A stretch of DNA of 64,000 bases from Selenomonadales bacterium UBA7018. Its GTDB lineage: Bacteria > Bacillota > Negativicutes > Selenomonadales > Selenomonadaceae. The notes under the pieces are model-generated. The model had not been told where the DNA came from, ran no database searches, and saw only the letters and a program-made list of their open reading frames with translations. The position numbers were made by a program, and so were the translations under genes. This document shows, piece by piece, positions 25,018 through 33,278 of the stretch; the first letter of the stretch is position 1, and every line of letters begins with the position of its first letter. The stretch is from NCBI GenBank assembly GCA_002448305.1, contig DJWY01000016.1, forward strand, positions 1 to 64,000. Direction: 5' to 3'.

Positions 25018-25701
25018 TTGAAATACGAAATTTTATATCCGGAAGCGTTCCCGGTCGTCGAATGCTACCTTGAACGCGGCGAAAGTATCAAAGCTGAGTC
25101 CGATGCTATGATTGCTATGTCTCCGACGATTGAAATTGAAGGAAAAATGGACGGTGGGATTCTAAGCGGCTTAGCAAGGAAATTTCTTTCGGGCGAAAGC
25201 ATGTTTTTTCAAGAATTAGTAGCGCGACACGGCGCAGGCAAAGTAATTTTCGGTCATACATTTCCCGGCGGTATCATGGACGTTGAACTTGACGGCTCCT
25301 ACGGTCTCACGATTCAAAAAAATGGATTTTTGGCGAGTACTCAGGGAATTAACGTCGAAACTAAGACGCAAAATCTTGCTCGCGGCTTTTTGAGCGGTGA
25401 AGGCTTCTTCGTTCTCAATGCAAAAGGGCGCGGCACGGTTTTTATCTCTAGCTACGGCGTAATTCACCCGATTAACCTTGAAAATGGCGAAGAAGTTATC
25501 ATTGACAACGGTCATCTCGTCGCGTGGCCTGATTATATGGATTATAAAATCGAAAAGGCCTCTAGCGGCTGGATTTCGAGCTTCACTTCGGGTGAAGGTC
25601 TCGTTTGCCGGTTTAGAGGCCCTGGAGTTGTCCTTATTCAAACGCGCAACCCTGACGGTTTCGAGAATTGGATACGTTCAATCGTTCCTACGTCCGGTTA
25701 A
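25018..25701 (+). CDS. AIM24/TIGR00266 family protein
   Basis: A 227-residue all-beta protein of the AIM24 family (TIGR00266): ESDAMIAMSPTIEIEGKMDGG near 25-45, LARKFLSGESMFFQ, GEGFFVLNAKGRGTVFISSYG and the final TRNPDGFENWIRS. The bacterial function is unsettled; it resembles tryptophan-RNA attenuator folds. TTG 25018 is chosen with GAGGTGATT 7 bp upstream. It converges with the next gene, the two stops overlapping by 4 bp. Confidence 0.85.
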   Translation: MKYEILYPEAFPVVECYLERGESIKAESDAMIAMSPTIEIEGKMDGGILSGLARKFLSGESMFFQELVARHGAGKVIFGHTFPGGIMDVELDGSYGLTIQKNGFLASTQGINVETKTQNLARGFLSGEGFFVLNAKGRGTVFISSYGVIHPINLENGEEVIIDNGHLVAWPDYMDYKIEKASSGWISSFTSGEGLVCRFRGPGVVLIQTRNPDGFENWIRSIVPTSG

Positions 25702-26348
25702 ATTCGGATTTCAAAGCGTTTGCCCTTGTTATCGTCCTTTTTCGGGAGGATAGTGGGTTTAGGCGGCGACGGTTTATCTGTCGTCGCTTTTTTTTCGTCC
25801 TCGAATAGCTGCGACTTAGTTAATGCGGGCTTTTCTGTCAGCAAAAACTTTTTGACGATAAAAAATGTCGCGATTGCCACGAAAATTATCGTGAATACCC
25901 AGAAAAATGCGCCGTTGCCTTCCTGATGAGTAAATTTCGGCGTAGAAGGCTGCGATTGCTCTGTTGAAGTCTGCGCGGGCGGATTATATGTCGAATTTTG
26001 CGTTTCGCTGGCGTCCATTTCTTGAAATTCCTGCAAAACGTCTTGTCCGCGCTCGTAATCCGGTTGAGAATCATTGACAAGCGGCGCATCGGGCGGAATT
26101 ACTGTAACTGTCTGATTAGCAGGCGGATTTTCGTTGTCGCCCTTATCGACGGTGCGTTTAGTCAATGCTCCCGACCCGTTCGCGACGGCGTCCCGCGCCA
26201 TATCCTCATAAACATCGTCCGAAGTTTTTTCCGTAGTGCCAGAATCCGCTTTAGCGAAAGGCGATTTATCAATATGCGGCGGAGTCGGCGGCGTCGGACG
26301 AATTGCGGGAGCGGGAGCCGTCGGTGGTTGCGGAGGTTCTAATTTCAT
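25698..26348 (-). CDS. Proline-rich single-pass membrane protein
   Basis: Unrecognised 216-residue protein. Residues 1-30 are almost all Pro with Ala/Thr (PPQPPTAPAPAIRPTPPTPP); 30-140 are polar and disordered-looking; one membrane helix at about 148-168 (FFWVFTIIFVAIATFFIV); a short Lys/Pro-rich tail follows. Orientation cannot be told. Downstream of ddh by 3 bp and without a promoter of its own, so it is probably cotranscribed with ddh. No RBS is obvious. Confidence 0.6.
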   Translation of the reverse strand: MKLEPPQPPTAPAPAIRPTPPTPPHIDKSPFAKADSGTTEKTSDDVYEDMARDAVANGSGALTKRTVDKGDNENPPANQTVTVIPPDAPLVNDSQPDYERGQDVLQEFQEMDASETQNSTYNPPAQTSTEQSQPSTPKFTHQEGNGAFFWVFTIIFVAIATFFIVKKFLLTEKPALTKSQLFEDEKKATTDKPSPPKPTILPKKDDNKGKRFEIRI

Positions 26349-26351
26349 GTT

Positions 26352-27332
26352 TTATAAAAGATGTGCGCGAAGTTCTGCGCCGTCCTGCGCGGACAAATAC
26401 GCCGGCGCAATGTCAAATACAGTTTTGCAACCGTTATTGCCTTCCTTGTTGAGACGGAACGCGGCGCGGGCATAAGCAACTAAAACGCTCGTTGTAAATT
26501 CGGGATTTGAATCGAGTTTGAGATTGAATTCAATGATATGATTATTTTCCTTGTCCATGCCGGTTTTGCCGGAACGAATAACGAAACCGCCGTGCGCAAG
26601 TCCCGCATGCTTAGTCAAAAGTTCTTCTTCGCTAATGAAATTTACGACCGTATCATAATCGGCGAAATAATTCGGCATAGTTTTAATTGCGTTTTCGACT
26701 TCAGCGGCGTCTGCGCCTTCTTCCAAAACTACATAGCATTCGCGCAAATGTTTTTGACGTGTCGTAAGTTCGGGATTTTGCCCGCTGCGAACGGCTTCAA
26801 GTGCAGAATCAATCGGAACGGTGTACTGCTTAGCATTTTTGACGCCCTTGACGCGGCGAATTGCGTCGGAATGTCCCTGACTGACGCCTTTGCCCCAGAA
26901 AGTATAATCTTTGCCGTCCGGGAGAATCGCATTGGCATAGGCGCGGGCAAGGCTGAAAAGTCCGGGATCCCAGCCGACCGAAATAACTGCAACGTGCCCA
27001 GATTCTTTCGCGGCTTTGTCGACGTTGGCGAAGTGTTCGGGGATTTTAGCATGAGTATCAAAGCTATCAATGACATTGAACATTTTAGCAAATTCAGGAG
27101 TCTGCGTGGGCAAATCGGTCGCGCTACCGCCGCAAAGAATCATAACATCAATTTTGCCAACCCAGTCTTTAGCGTCCGCGACATTGAGCACGGGCACATT
27201 CGGAGTTTGAATTTTGACTTTGGAGGGGTCGCGACGAGTGAAGACCGCTACGAGTTCCATATCAGGATTTTCTTTGACCGCGAACTCAACGCCGCGTCCG
27301 AGATTGCCATATCCTACGATTCCTATTTTCAT
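26352..27332 (-). CDS. ddh: meso-Diaminopimelate D-dehydrogenase
   Basis: A 326-residue NADPH enzyme that aminates L-2-amino-6-oxopimelate to meso-diaminopimelate in one step, bypassing the acylated lysine route. Rossmann motif IGIVGYGNLGRGVE at 3-16; ILCGGSATDLPTQ, SVGWDPGLFSLARAYANAILP and GKGVSQGHSDAIRRV are diagnostic. ATG 27332 behind CAGGAGG. Strong own promoter at 27373-27400. Confidence 0.94.
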   Translation of the reverse strand: MKIGIVGYGNLGRGVEFAVKENPDMELVAVFTRRDPSKVKIQTPNVPVLNVADAKDWVGKIDVMILCGGSATDLPTQTPEFAKMFNVIDSFDTHAKIPEHFANVDKAAKESGHVAVISVGWDPGLFSLARAYANAILPDGKDYTFWGKGVSQGHSDAIRRVKGVKNAKQYTVPIDSALEAVRSGQNPELTTRQKHLRECYVVLEEGADAAEVENAIKTMPNYFADYDTVVNFISEEELLTKHAGLAHGGFVIRSGKTGMDKENNHIIEFNLKLDSNPEFTTSVLVAYARAAFRLNKEGNNGCKTVFDIAPAYLSAQDGAELRAHLL

Positions 27333-27372
27333 GATTTTTGCCTCCTGTGAATTACTTTCAATTACGTTGCGT

Positions 27373-27400
27373 ATTATAACATAAAGGTTAAGGCATGCAA
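27373..27400 (-). promoter_or_regulatory. ddh promoter
   Basis: Minus strand TTGCAT, 16-bp spacer, TATAAT, about 41 bp before the ATG. Confidence 0.65.
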
Positions 27401-27424
27401 TACTTTCTGTTAATGAATACAATA

Positions 27425-28903
27425 TTATTGCGGGAAGAATATTTTCAGCGTCGCTTCGTCCGATTTTTTCCCCATATACGAGCCGATTAAAAATAATATC
27501 AGCGAACACGTTATCCCTATCGTGATTTGGTGCAAGTTCAGAATTTTAAAGCCTGCCGCTTGCGTCGCGCAATAAATTATCGTGCCGCCCGTCATCGACA
27601 ACATCGCACCCAATTTATTCGCCCGCTTCCAAAATAATCCCAATAACAATGTCCAGAAAAATGCCGTCTCCAAGCCCCCGAACGCAAACATATTTATCAG
27701 CCATATTAAACTAGGCGGCGTCAACGCTATCACGAATACCGCCCCGCCTATTATCGCCGTCGTCGCCATTGATAATATTTTTACCCGCGCAGGCGTCACC
27801 GCATGTTTATTTTTCTCCGCCCAATGTAAATAAACATCCTTGATTATCGCGCTAGACGCCACTATCAATAATCCCGAAATTGTCGAGATTGACGCCGCTA
27901 ATGGTCCGATTATCGCTAAGCCAACCAGCTCCGCCGGCATTGCTTTAACTATCGTCGTCGGAATTATGTTATCTACTCCGCCATAATCCGCCGCGACGCC
28001 CGGCAATACCCCATGCGCTAAAATTCCTGTAAAATTTATCCCGATATTCATAAATCCTACTACAACCGTGCCTATTAACATCGCTTGATGTAGTCCTTGC
28101 GTATTTTTATAGCTTATCCCGCGTACGACCGATTGCGGCAACGCGATTGTGCATATCCCCACTAGCAACCATTGCGTAAAATAAATCGTCCACGGCATAT
28201 TTCCAAAACTAAACGGCTCAAATAGCTCCGGATTGTTCGTTTCTAGCGTCAGCATTATGTTTTCATAGCCGCCGCCCGCCGCCAAGACGTATTTCAACAG
28301 CAAAACTATTCCTATCATCATAATTATCGCGCAACATGTATCCGTTAGCGCGACCGCCCTAAATCCGCCTATCGACGTGTAAATTACTACGACTAAGCCA
28401 AATAAAATTAAGCCCGCTTCATAGCTGTAGCCTGTCACCGCCGCAAATAATTTCGCCCCGCCGACAAATTGCGCCGTCATCGTCCCGCAGAAAAATAAAA
28501 CTATCACAAATGCCGCTACCGCCGCTAAAAAATCCGACTGAAAACGCGCTCGGATTATGTCAACGACCGTTACCGCATTTAATTTCCGCGCTAATAACGC
28601 TACGCGCTTGCCGAATATCCCTAGCACTAAAAATATCGCCGTTACCTGCACCACCGCCATATATATCCAGCCAAAACCCACTTGATACGCCATTCCTGGT
28701 CCGCCAACGAAACTTGATACCGAACTGTACGTCGCTACCGTCGTCATCGCCAATACAAACCCGCCTAATTGCCGATTTCCTATAAAATAGTTGCTCACAA
28801 AGTTTTTTTCCGCTTGCTTGTGCCGGACAAATATGCTTATCCCAAACATTATCGCCATAAAAAAAATCAACGGCATTAACGCCGATAAATTCCCCTCAGC
28901 CAT
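27425..28903 (-). CDS. panF: Sodium/pantothenate symporter
   Basis: A 492-residue SSF-family transporter with about 13 membrane helices. The N-terminal sodium-site region NYFIGNRQLGGFVLAMTTVATYSSVSSFVGGPGMAYQVG is typical of PanF, and the upstream YhdT partner supports pantothenate as substrate rather than another SSF solute. It starts inside the last codons of yhdT (8-bp overlap). Confidence 0.85.
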   Translation of the reverse strand: MAEGNLSALMPLIFFMAIMFGISIFVRHKQAEKNFVSNYFIGNRQLGGFVLAMTTVATYSSVSSFVGGPGMAYQVGFGWIYMAVVQVTAIFLVLGIFGKRVALLARKLNAVTVVDIIRARFQSDFLAAVAAFVIVLFFCGTMTAQFVGGAKLFAAVTGYSYEAGLILFGLVVVIYTSIGGFRAVALTDTCCAIIMMIGIVLLLKYVLAAGGGYENIMLTLETNNPELFEPFSFGNMPWTIYFTQWLLVGICTIALPQSVVRGISYKNTQGLHQAMLIGTVVVGFMNIGINFTGILAHGVLPGVAADYGGVDNIIPTTIVKAMPAELVGLAIIGPLAASISTISGLLIVASSAIIKDVYLHWAEKNKHAVTPARVKILSMATTAIIGGAVFVIALTPPSLIWLINMFAFGGLETAFFWTLLLGLFWKRANKLGAMLSMTGGTIIYCATQAAGFKILNLHQITIGITCSLILFLIGSYMGKKSDEATLKIFFPQ

Positions 28904-29171
28904 CGTTATCGCCCCCTAAATCAACGTCCTTGAACAAAATTTTGCTCAAAATCGCGCTGATTATTATCGCGACAATCCATACGCCGATTGAACCGAGCAC
29001 CGCCCATAACGGCAGGTGAAATATCTTAATTTCACTGCTCGCCGTGCCGAAACCCGCCATTAACCAAAAAATTATCAGCCCAGCTAACGCAATGCCCGTG
29101 TATATCGCCTCGCGCTTCACTAAGCTGAACTTTTGCGCCTCATTCATCGACGCAACACCTTTTTTTTTCAT
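28896..29171 (-). CDS. yhdT: YhdT-family (DUF997) membrane protein
   Basis: A 91-residue protein with two membrane helices (about 25-45 and 58-80), DUF997 family, almost always encoded just before panF. Its role in pantothenate uptake is unproven. ATG 29171 has GGAGG 8 bp upstream. Confidence 0.82.
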   Translation of the reverse strand: MKKKGVASMNEAQKFSLVKREAIYTGIALAGLIIFWLMAGFGTASSEIKIFHLPLWAVLGSIGVWIVAIIISAILSKILFKDVDLGGDNDG

Positions 29172-29316
29172 TGCTGAAACCTCCAAGTCTCGTCTGCTAC
29201 CAGTACGAGCTTTTTTTCAGCGCAGATTTTATATCACTCTCTCCAACCTGTCAATTTACAAAATCCAATATATTGAAAAACGTAATTTGAACTTCCAAAT
29301 CAGCCCCGATTTTTAA

Positions 29317-30828
29317 CTAATCGTCAGTGTAAAAAATATCGTCTTCAACCTTGTTTTCTAAGCGAACTATGATAAATGACGACGTTATATTTCCAATTAC
29401 ACTTTGCGCAGTCCCAAACATGTCCAAAATTGGCTCAATTCCTATAAAATGCATAACTGCTGTCGCCGGAATTCCAAAACTGCTCAACATCGGCGGCATT
29501 ATTATTAATCCTATTCCTGTTATCGCCATAAAAAATTCAATCAGGAAAAATGATAGAAAAAATTCGGCATTCATATCGATTTCAAACGTTTTCGCCAATA
29601 TCATTGATATAACTGCGACATAATAGCCTGTTCCGTCCATGTTGAATTGTATTCCGACCGGAATTGTGAATTTTGTTAGTTTTTCGTCCATGCCGAGCTT
29701 TTCTGTGCAAAAATTTAGCGTCGCGGGTAAACATGCATTTGAACTACTAAGCGAAAATGGGATTATACTAAACTTAATTGCCTTTTTTACGAATATTATC
29801 GGCAAAATTTTATTTATAAGCGCAATAAGTAATGCTGAAATTAAAAAACAAATCAGAAGTCCAAGTGCTGAGGTTAAAATCAATCCAAAATATGAAATAA
29901 GTCCATTTATCCCTACATTTATCATTAATTTAGTCATTGAAATGCTTATAAGTAACGGAATAACCAAATTTAATACGTCGATAACGTCAATGGTAAAGCG
30001 ACTTAGGAATTTTACGCCGTCTTTCGCCCAAGCAGCATATTCTCCTGCTCGATTTAACATTACTCCGAAAAAACATGCCAAAAATATCAGTTGCAGGATA
30101 TTATTTCGGTTAAATGGCGTGACTAAATCGCTCGGAATTATATTTACGATTAAATTTCTAATCGAAACGCTTGTATTTTCATCTAATGACGAATTATCTT
30201 TGAGAATTGGCAAAAATTCGGGAATTCCACCGAATATATATCCTATAAAAAGCCCTAAAGCAACGTAAAACGCCAATTTTAATAGCGAAAAGATAATTAA
30301 TCGCAAACCTATTCGCCCGATATATGTTGCGTCAGAGATATTTATAATCCCATCAATAATCGAGAAAAAAATCATCGGCGCGATTACCATTGTCAGCGCA
30401 TTTATAAAAATTATCTGCAACGAATCAATTATATTCTCTATAATCCAGTCATTTACCTCAAAACTAACGAACGTTTTTAAAAAAAATCCGATAAGAATTC
30501 CTAAAATTAATCCTGTAACCGTATTTTTTATGTATTTATTATATGCCTCACGAATTTTTATCGAAATAATATTTTTACCTTTTGCTCTGGAATATTTGAG
30601 CTTATCAAGATTATTTTTCAAAATTTGAATGTTAAAATAGTCATCATCATCTATATTATCAGCTGAAAGATTTTTAAGCGGATTAAACGGCTCATCTTTT
30701 GAAGATACTTCGATATTTATATTGCCAAAACGCTTTTTAATTTCTATATTAGCATAAAAATTGTCAGGGTCAGCAGAAAAACTTTCAAAGCGTAAAAAAA
30801 TTTCATCCACAAGAAGTTTAGCAAACAT
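29317..30828 (-). CDS. Na+/dicarboxylate symporter with N-terminal GHKL-like domain
   Basis: C-terminal about 400 residues are a DAACS-family symporter (PF00375) with eight or more helices; SSSNACLPATL near 355 and FNMDGTGYY near 387 match the serine-rich hairpin and NMDGT motif. Residues 1-100 look like a degenerate RsbW/HATPase_c_2 domain: LLVDEIFLRFESF, then SSKDEPFNPLKNLSADNIDD and KLKYSRAKGKNIISIKI. The usual N-box Asn and the DxG motif are not conserved, so ATP binding is doubtful. The first ATG is 30828, but the same frame stays open to TAA 30958-30960 and encodes a fitting first strand and helix (FELRGKN, YSEAIKQFKESLDSL) with no ATG, GTG or TTG. Markedly AT-rich. Confidence 0.75.
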   Translation of the reverse strand: MFAKLLVDEIFLRFESFSADPDNFYANIEIKKRFGNINIEVSSKDEPFNPLKNLSADNIDDDDYFNIQILKNNLDKLKYSRAKGKNIISIKIREAYNKYIKNTVTGLILGILIGFFLKTFVSFEVNDWIIENIIDSLQIIFINALTMVIAPMIFFSIIDGIINISDATYIGRIGLRLIIFSLLKLAFYVALGLFIGYIFGGIPEFLPILKDNSSLDENTSVSIRNLIVNIIPSDLVTPFNRNNILQLIFLACFFGVMLNRAGEYAAWAKDGVKFLSRFTIDVIDVLNLVIPLLISISMTKLMINVGINGLISYFGLILTSALGLLICFLISALLIALINKILPIIFVKKAIKFSIIPFSLSSSNACLPATLNFCTEKLGMDEKLTKFTIPVGIQFNMDGTGYYVAVISMILAKTFEIDMNAEFFLSFFLIEFFMAITGIGLIIMPPMLSSFGIPATAVMHFIGIEPILDMFGTAQSVIGNITSSFIIVRLENKVEDDIFYTDD

Positions 30829-31149
30829 TATTTCTTGCTGATTTAAATTTAACGAGTCGAGACTTTCTTTAAACTGTTTTATTGCCTCTGAATATTTTTT
30901 TCTGAAATTATAAAGGCATTTTGCATAATTTTTTCCTCTTAATTCAAAGATAATGATTTAAAGCTGATTCTAGCAAAAAAAATTAGCCCCGACAAGTCGT
31001 CAGGGCTTTTTTTTAGCTTAAATCAAGATATGTAGTCGTAGTTTCGCGCTTTACCGCTCGTTTTATTTTCAAAAAGTCTGATTCAGCGCGGTCGCCTATG
31101 ATTATATTTTCCGTCTATAATCATTAAAACTATCGGAACGATTTTTTCG
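30829..31149. other. Gap between symporter and peptide array
   Basis: The right-hand 130 bp next to the symporter extend its frame without a start codon. A hairpin AGCCCCGAC...GTCAGGGCTTTTTTTT lies at 30985-31015 (terminator-like, plus direction). A perfect 9-bp inverted repeat ATGATTATA/TATAATCAT is at 31098-31124. No further gene is seen. Confidence 0.5.
31098..31124. promoter_or_regulatory. Palindrome, possible operator
   Basis: ATGATTATA-N9-TATAATCAT, perfect, 26 bp left of the first array promoter and between divergent genes. It is not followed by a T-run, so a protein-binding site is more likely than a terminator. Confidence 0.35.
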
Positions 31150-31206
31150 TTGACCAAACAAAATTTTTCTGATAAATTTGTAACGAAATCGGATTTTGAA
31201 CGTATA
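31150..31206 (+). promoter_or_regulatory. Array promoter module 1
   Basis: TTGACC-N17-TAAATT (31150-31178) directly followed by TGTAAC-N16-CGTATA (31179-31206). The first part is sigmaA-like, the second ECF-like. Confidence 0.65.
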
Positions 31207-31237
31207 AATAATAGAAAACGATTTGAAGGTTGATAAT

Positions 31238-31408
31238 ATGGCAACTAGAGAGGAAAACCTTAAGAAAATCAATGACGAACTGGAAAAGCTCACCGACGAG
31301 GAACTTGACAAAATCGCTGGCGGGAACCGTCCATACATTTACGAGCCTGAACCGGAAAAAGATTTAAAACAGGTCATTGATTCAATAAAAGTATTTCAAA
31401 AGAATTAA
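31238..31408 (+). CDS. Double-glycine leader peptide 1
   Basis: A 56-residue precursor. Leader of 29 residues starting MATREENLKKINDELEKL and ending TDEELDKIAGG, then a 27-residue acidic core NRPYIYEPEPEKDLKQVIDS plus IKVFQKN. The leader end is the cleavage type used by C39-peptidase ABC exporters and by Nif11-like precursors. No Cys. ATG 31238 is used (AAGG 8 bp upstream) although a TTG lies five codons earlier. Own promoter and terminator. Confidence 0.8.
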   Translation: MATREENLKKINDELEKLTDEELDKIAGGNRPYIYEPEPEKDLKQVIDSIKVFQKN

Positions 31409-31432
31409 AAACGATTAAAGCAAGCAAAACAG

Positions 31433-31460
31433 CCCTTCGGAGTCGTGTCGGAGGGTTTTT
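31433..31460 (+). terminator. Array terminator 1
   Basis: CCCTTCGG...CGGAGGG stem with G-T pairs, then TTTTT. Confidence 0.8.
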
Positions 31461-31463
31461 CGT

Positions 31464-31520
31464 TTGACGTAATAAAATTTTCTGCTAAACTATGTAACGA
31501 ACTCGAATTTTGAACGTATA
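31464..31520 (+). promoter_or_regulatory. Array promoter module 2
   Basis: TTGACG-N16-TAAACT (31464-31491), then TGTAAC-N16-CGTATA (31493-31520). Drives the secreted protein gene. Confidence 0.65.
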
Positions 31521-31555
31521 ATGGACAGAAAGAAAAATTTAAGGAGGAAATGATA

Positions 31556-31987
31556 ATGAAGAAAGCATTTTCGATATTAATGGCGTTAGTAATAGCAATA
31601 TTTATAAGCGGGAAAGCGTCAGCGGCAAATTGGGAGGTAATAGACAGCGAAGAAACGGAAGATGGAGTGAAAATCGTAACGTCAATCGATAAAGATTCGA
31701 TAAAACGCGGCACTGACTCGAAACAGTTGCCCAAGTTCAACAGGACAGACGGCTTTAGCGCAATAATGAAAATCGAAATTCTATCAACCAAATTTAAAAT
31801 TGATGATTCAGTATTTCTGGTCAGCTTTTATGAGGAAAAAGGCGAGAGAATGTATTGCCTGCTAGACTATTACAGCAATGGACCAGATTATAAGGTTAAA
31901 GAAAGCGAAGTTACGCCAATAAATGTAGACATAGGCGGTAGTGTATGGTCAAAAGTTTGGAATTTTATCGAAAACAATTTGAAATGA
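31556..31987 (+). CDS. Small secreted protein in the peptide array
   Basis: A 143-residue exported protein of unknown family. Signal peptide MKKAFSILMALVIAIFISGK then ASA cleavage. The mature part is about 120 residues, no Cys in its first half and one Cys late (MYCLLDYYSNGPDYKV); GSVWSKVWNFIENNLK forms the C-terminus. ATG 31556 is preferred because GGAGG is 8 bp upstream; the in-frame ATG at 31550 is too close to it. It has the same promoter and terminator type as the leader peptides, so it is probably part of the same regulon, for instance as an immunity or partner protein (inference). Confidence 0.75.
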   Translation: MKKAFSILMALVIAIFISGKASAANWEVIDSEETEDGVKIVTSIDKDSIKRGTDSKQLPKFNRTDGFSAIMKIEILSTKFKIDDSVFLVSFYEEKGERMYCLLDYYSNGPDYKVKESEVTPINVDIGGSVWSKVWNFIENNLK

Positions 31988-32005
31988 CAATTCGTAAGCA
32001 AAAAA

Positions 32006-32035
32006 GTCCTTCGGCGGACGCGTCGAGGGGTTTTT
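32006..32035 (+). terminator. Array terminator 2
   Basis: CCTTCG...CGAGGG stem, then TTTTT. Confidence 0.75.
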
Positions 32036-32037
32036 GT

Positions 32038-32094
32038 TTGACGCAGGAAATTTTTTTGCTAAAATATGTAACGAAATTGGATTTGGAACGTATA
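32038..32094 (+). promoter_or_regulatory. Array promoter module 3
   Basis: TTGACG-N16-TAAAAT (32038-32065), then TGTAAC-N16-CGTATA (32067-32094). Confidence 0.65.
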
Positions 32095-32135
32095 AGAGGC
32101 AGAAAATAAAATTTACCTAAAGGAGATTAATAAAA

Positions 32136-32348
32136 ATGAAAGGCTTTAAAGAATTTAATGAAAGATTTATGAGCGACGCGGAATTTGCAAAGAAATTCAA
32201 AGGCGCGCAGACAGATGAACAGATAATCGCGCTGGCGAAGTCTGAAGGCTACAATTTAGAGCAACTCAGCGACGCGGAACTCGACAACGTGGCGGGCGGC
32301 AGTGCACTTGGTGAAAAGATTAAACAGGCTTGGGACTGGACCAATTAA
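32136..32348 (+). CDS. Nif11-type leader peptide 2
   Basis: A 70-residue precursor with a full-length Nif11-like leader: FKEFNERFMSDAEFAKKFKG, then DEQIIALAKSEGYNLEQLSD, closing AELDNVAGG at about residue 55. This is the best family match in the array (PF07862/TIGR03798 type). The core is only 15 residues, SALGEKIKQAWDWTN, Trp-containing and without Cys. AAGGAG precedes the ATG. Confidence 0.85.
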   Translation: MKGFKEFNERFMSDAEFAKKFKGAQTDEQIIALAKSEGYNLEQLSDAELDNVAGGSALGEKIKQAWDWTN

Positions 32349-32367
32349 TAAGTTGCATAAAAAAAAA

Positions 32368-32396
32368 GCCCTTCGGCGGCGCGTCGGAGGGTTTTT
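32368..32396 (+). terminator. Array terminator 3
   Basis: GCCCTTCGGCGGCGCGTCGGAGGG hairpin, then TTTTTG. Confidence 0.8.
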
Positions 32397-32398
32397 GT

Positions 32399-32455
32399 TT
32401 GACGCAGGAAATTTTTTAGCTAAAATGTGTAACGAAATGGAATTTGGAACGTATA
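32399..32455 (+). promoter_or_regulatory. Array promoter module 4
   Basis: TTGACG-N16-TAAAAT (32399-32426), then TGTAAC-N16-CGTATA (32428-32455). Confidence 0.65.
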
Positions 32456-32486
32456 AGGAGTAGAAAACAAATTGGAGGTTGATAAT

Positions 32487-32831
32487 ATGGCTGTGGAAAA
32501 CAAATTCGCGGACGAAATGCTCACCGATGACGAACTTGACCATGTCGCGGGCGGCAATCGCGATGAATTGGCACTCGACGTTAAACTCTTCAACGCAATG
32601 AACGGTAGAACGGAGTCATTTGATATCTACAAAATCAATAGCGTCAAAGGAATAGCGGAAAGAGTTAGTTGGCTCTACGGCAAGCTCGGAATTAGAGCAC
32701 AGTACAACGATTCCGGAGCAAACAGATATTTCAACAAGAACAATCAACAGATTTCGCGCAACGATGCAGTTGTTGAAGCCCTTAACAAGGCTGGCTACCA
32801 TGACATGGATCCAAAACAGTTCCAAATCTAA
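32487..32831 (+). CDS. Double-glycine leader peptide 3 with long core
   Basis: A 114-residue precursor: short 23-residue leader MAVENKFADEMLTDDELDHV-AGG and a core of about 91 residues, far longer than its neighbours, with NAMNGRTESFDIYKI and RNDAVVEALNKAGYHDMDPK. The core looks like a small folded protein rather than a peptide and has no Cys. ATG 32487 has GGAGG 8 bp upstream; the in-frame TTG at 32472 is inside the upstream region. Confidence 0.75.
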   Translation: MAVENKFADEMLTDDELDHVAGGNRDELALDVKLFNAMNGRTESFDIYKINSVKGIAERVSWLYGKLGIRAQYNDSGANRYFNKNNQQISRNDAVVEALNKAGYHDMDPKQFQI

Positions 32832-32851
32832 AACATTTAGGCTCAAAAACG

Positions 32852-32886
32852 CGGCTCGTCGATAATTCGGCGTCACGGTCGCAATC
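32852..32886 (+). repeat. Shared 3' element, copy 1
   Basis: CGCGGCTCGTCGATAATTCGG followed by CGTCACGGTCGCAA, repeated after the last array gene at 33898-33933. CGTCGA/TCGGCG can pair as a small hairpin before the terminator. Confidence 0.5.
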
Positions 32887-32898
32887 TGAACAAAAAAA

Positions 32899-32927
32899 GC
32901 CCTTCGATGGAGCGTCGGAGGGTTTTT
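32899..32927 (+). terminator. Array terminator 4
   Basis: GCCCTTCGATGGAGCGTCGGAGGG hairpin, then TTTTT. Confidence 0.8.
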
Positions 32928-32930
32928 CGT

Positions 32931-32988
32931 TTGACTGCGGAAAATTTTTTTGCTAAACTCTGTAACGAACTGGAATTTTAAACGTATA
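32931..32988 (+). promoter_or_regulatory. Array promoter module 5
   Basis: TTGACT-N17-TAAACT (32931-32959), then TGTAAC-N16-CGTATA (32961-32988). Confidence 0.65.
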
Positions 32989-33019
32989 AGGGATAGAAAA
33001 AAGAAAGGAGCCTGATAAA

Positions 33020-33211
33020 ATGGCAACACGCGAAGAAAACATCAAGAAAATCAATGAGGAACTCGAAAAATTGAGCGACGAGGAACTCGAAAAGGTCGCG
33101 GGCGGTGCCCATTTGATTGGTAAAATTAACTACAAAGAAGCTTCAGCTCAACAAAACCAAAACAACAACCAAAACAACAGTACGAAAAATATCTTTTTTA
33201 AATTACCTTGA
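33020..33211 (+). CDS. Double-glycine leader peptide 4
   Basis: A 63-residue precursor: 29-residue leader (MATREENIKKINEELEKL...SDEELEKVAGG) and a 34-residue core AHLIGKINYKEASAQQNQNN then Asn-rich to KNIFFKLP. No Cys. AAAGGAGC precedes the ATG. It is nearly identical to the next peptide and lies in a 336-bp tandem duplication. Confidence 0.8.
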   Translation: MATREENIKKINEELEKLSDEELEKVAGGAHLIGKINYKEASAQQNQNNNQNNSTKNIFFKLP

Positions 33212-33246
33212 TTGGTTTTAAAATTTTCGCATCACAAGCCAAAAAA

Positions 33247-33275
33247 GCCCTTCGGCGGCTCGTCGGAGGTTTTTT
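33247..33275 (+). terminator. Array terminator 5
   Basis: GCCCTTCGGCGGCTCGTCGGAGG hairpin, then T6. Confidence 0.8.
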
Positions 33276-33278
33276 CCT

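Noticed and set aside
30840..30926. Proven programmed -1 frameshift in the symporter gene
   Set aside because: The A-run fits a slippery site, but no stimulatory structure is evident and a simple start loss or sequencing error explains the data equally well.
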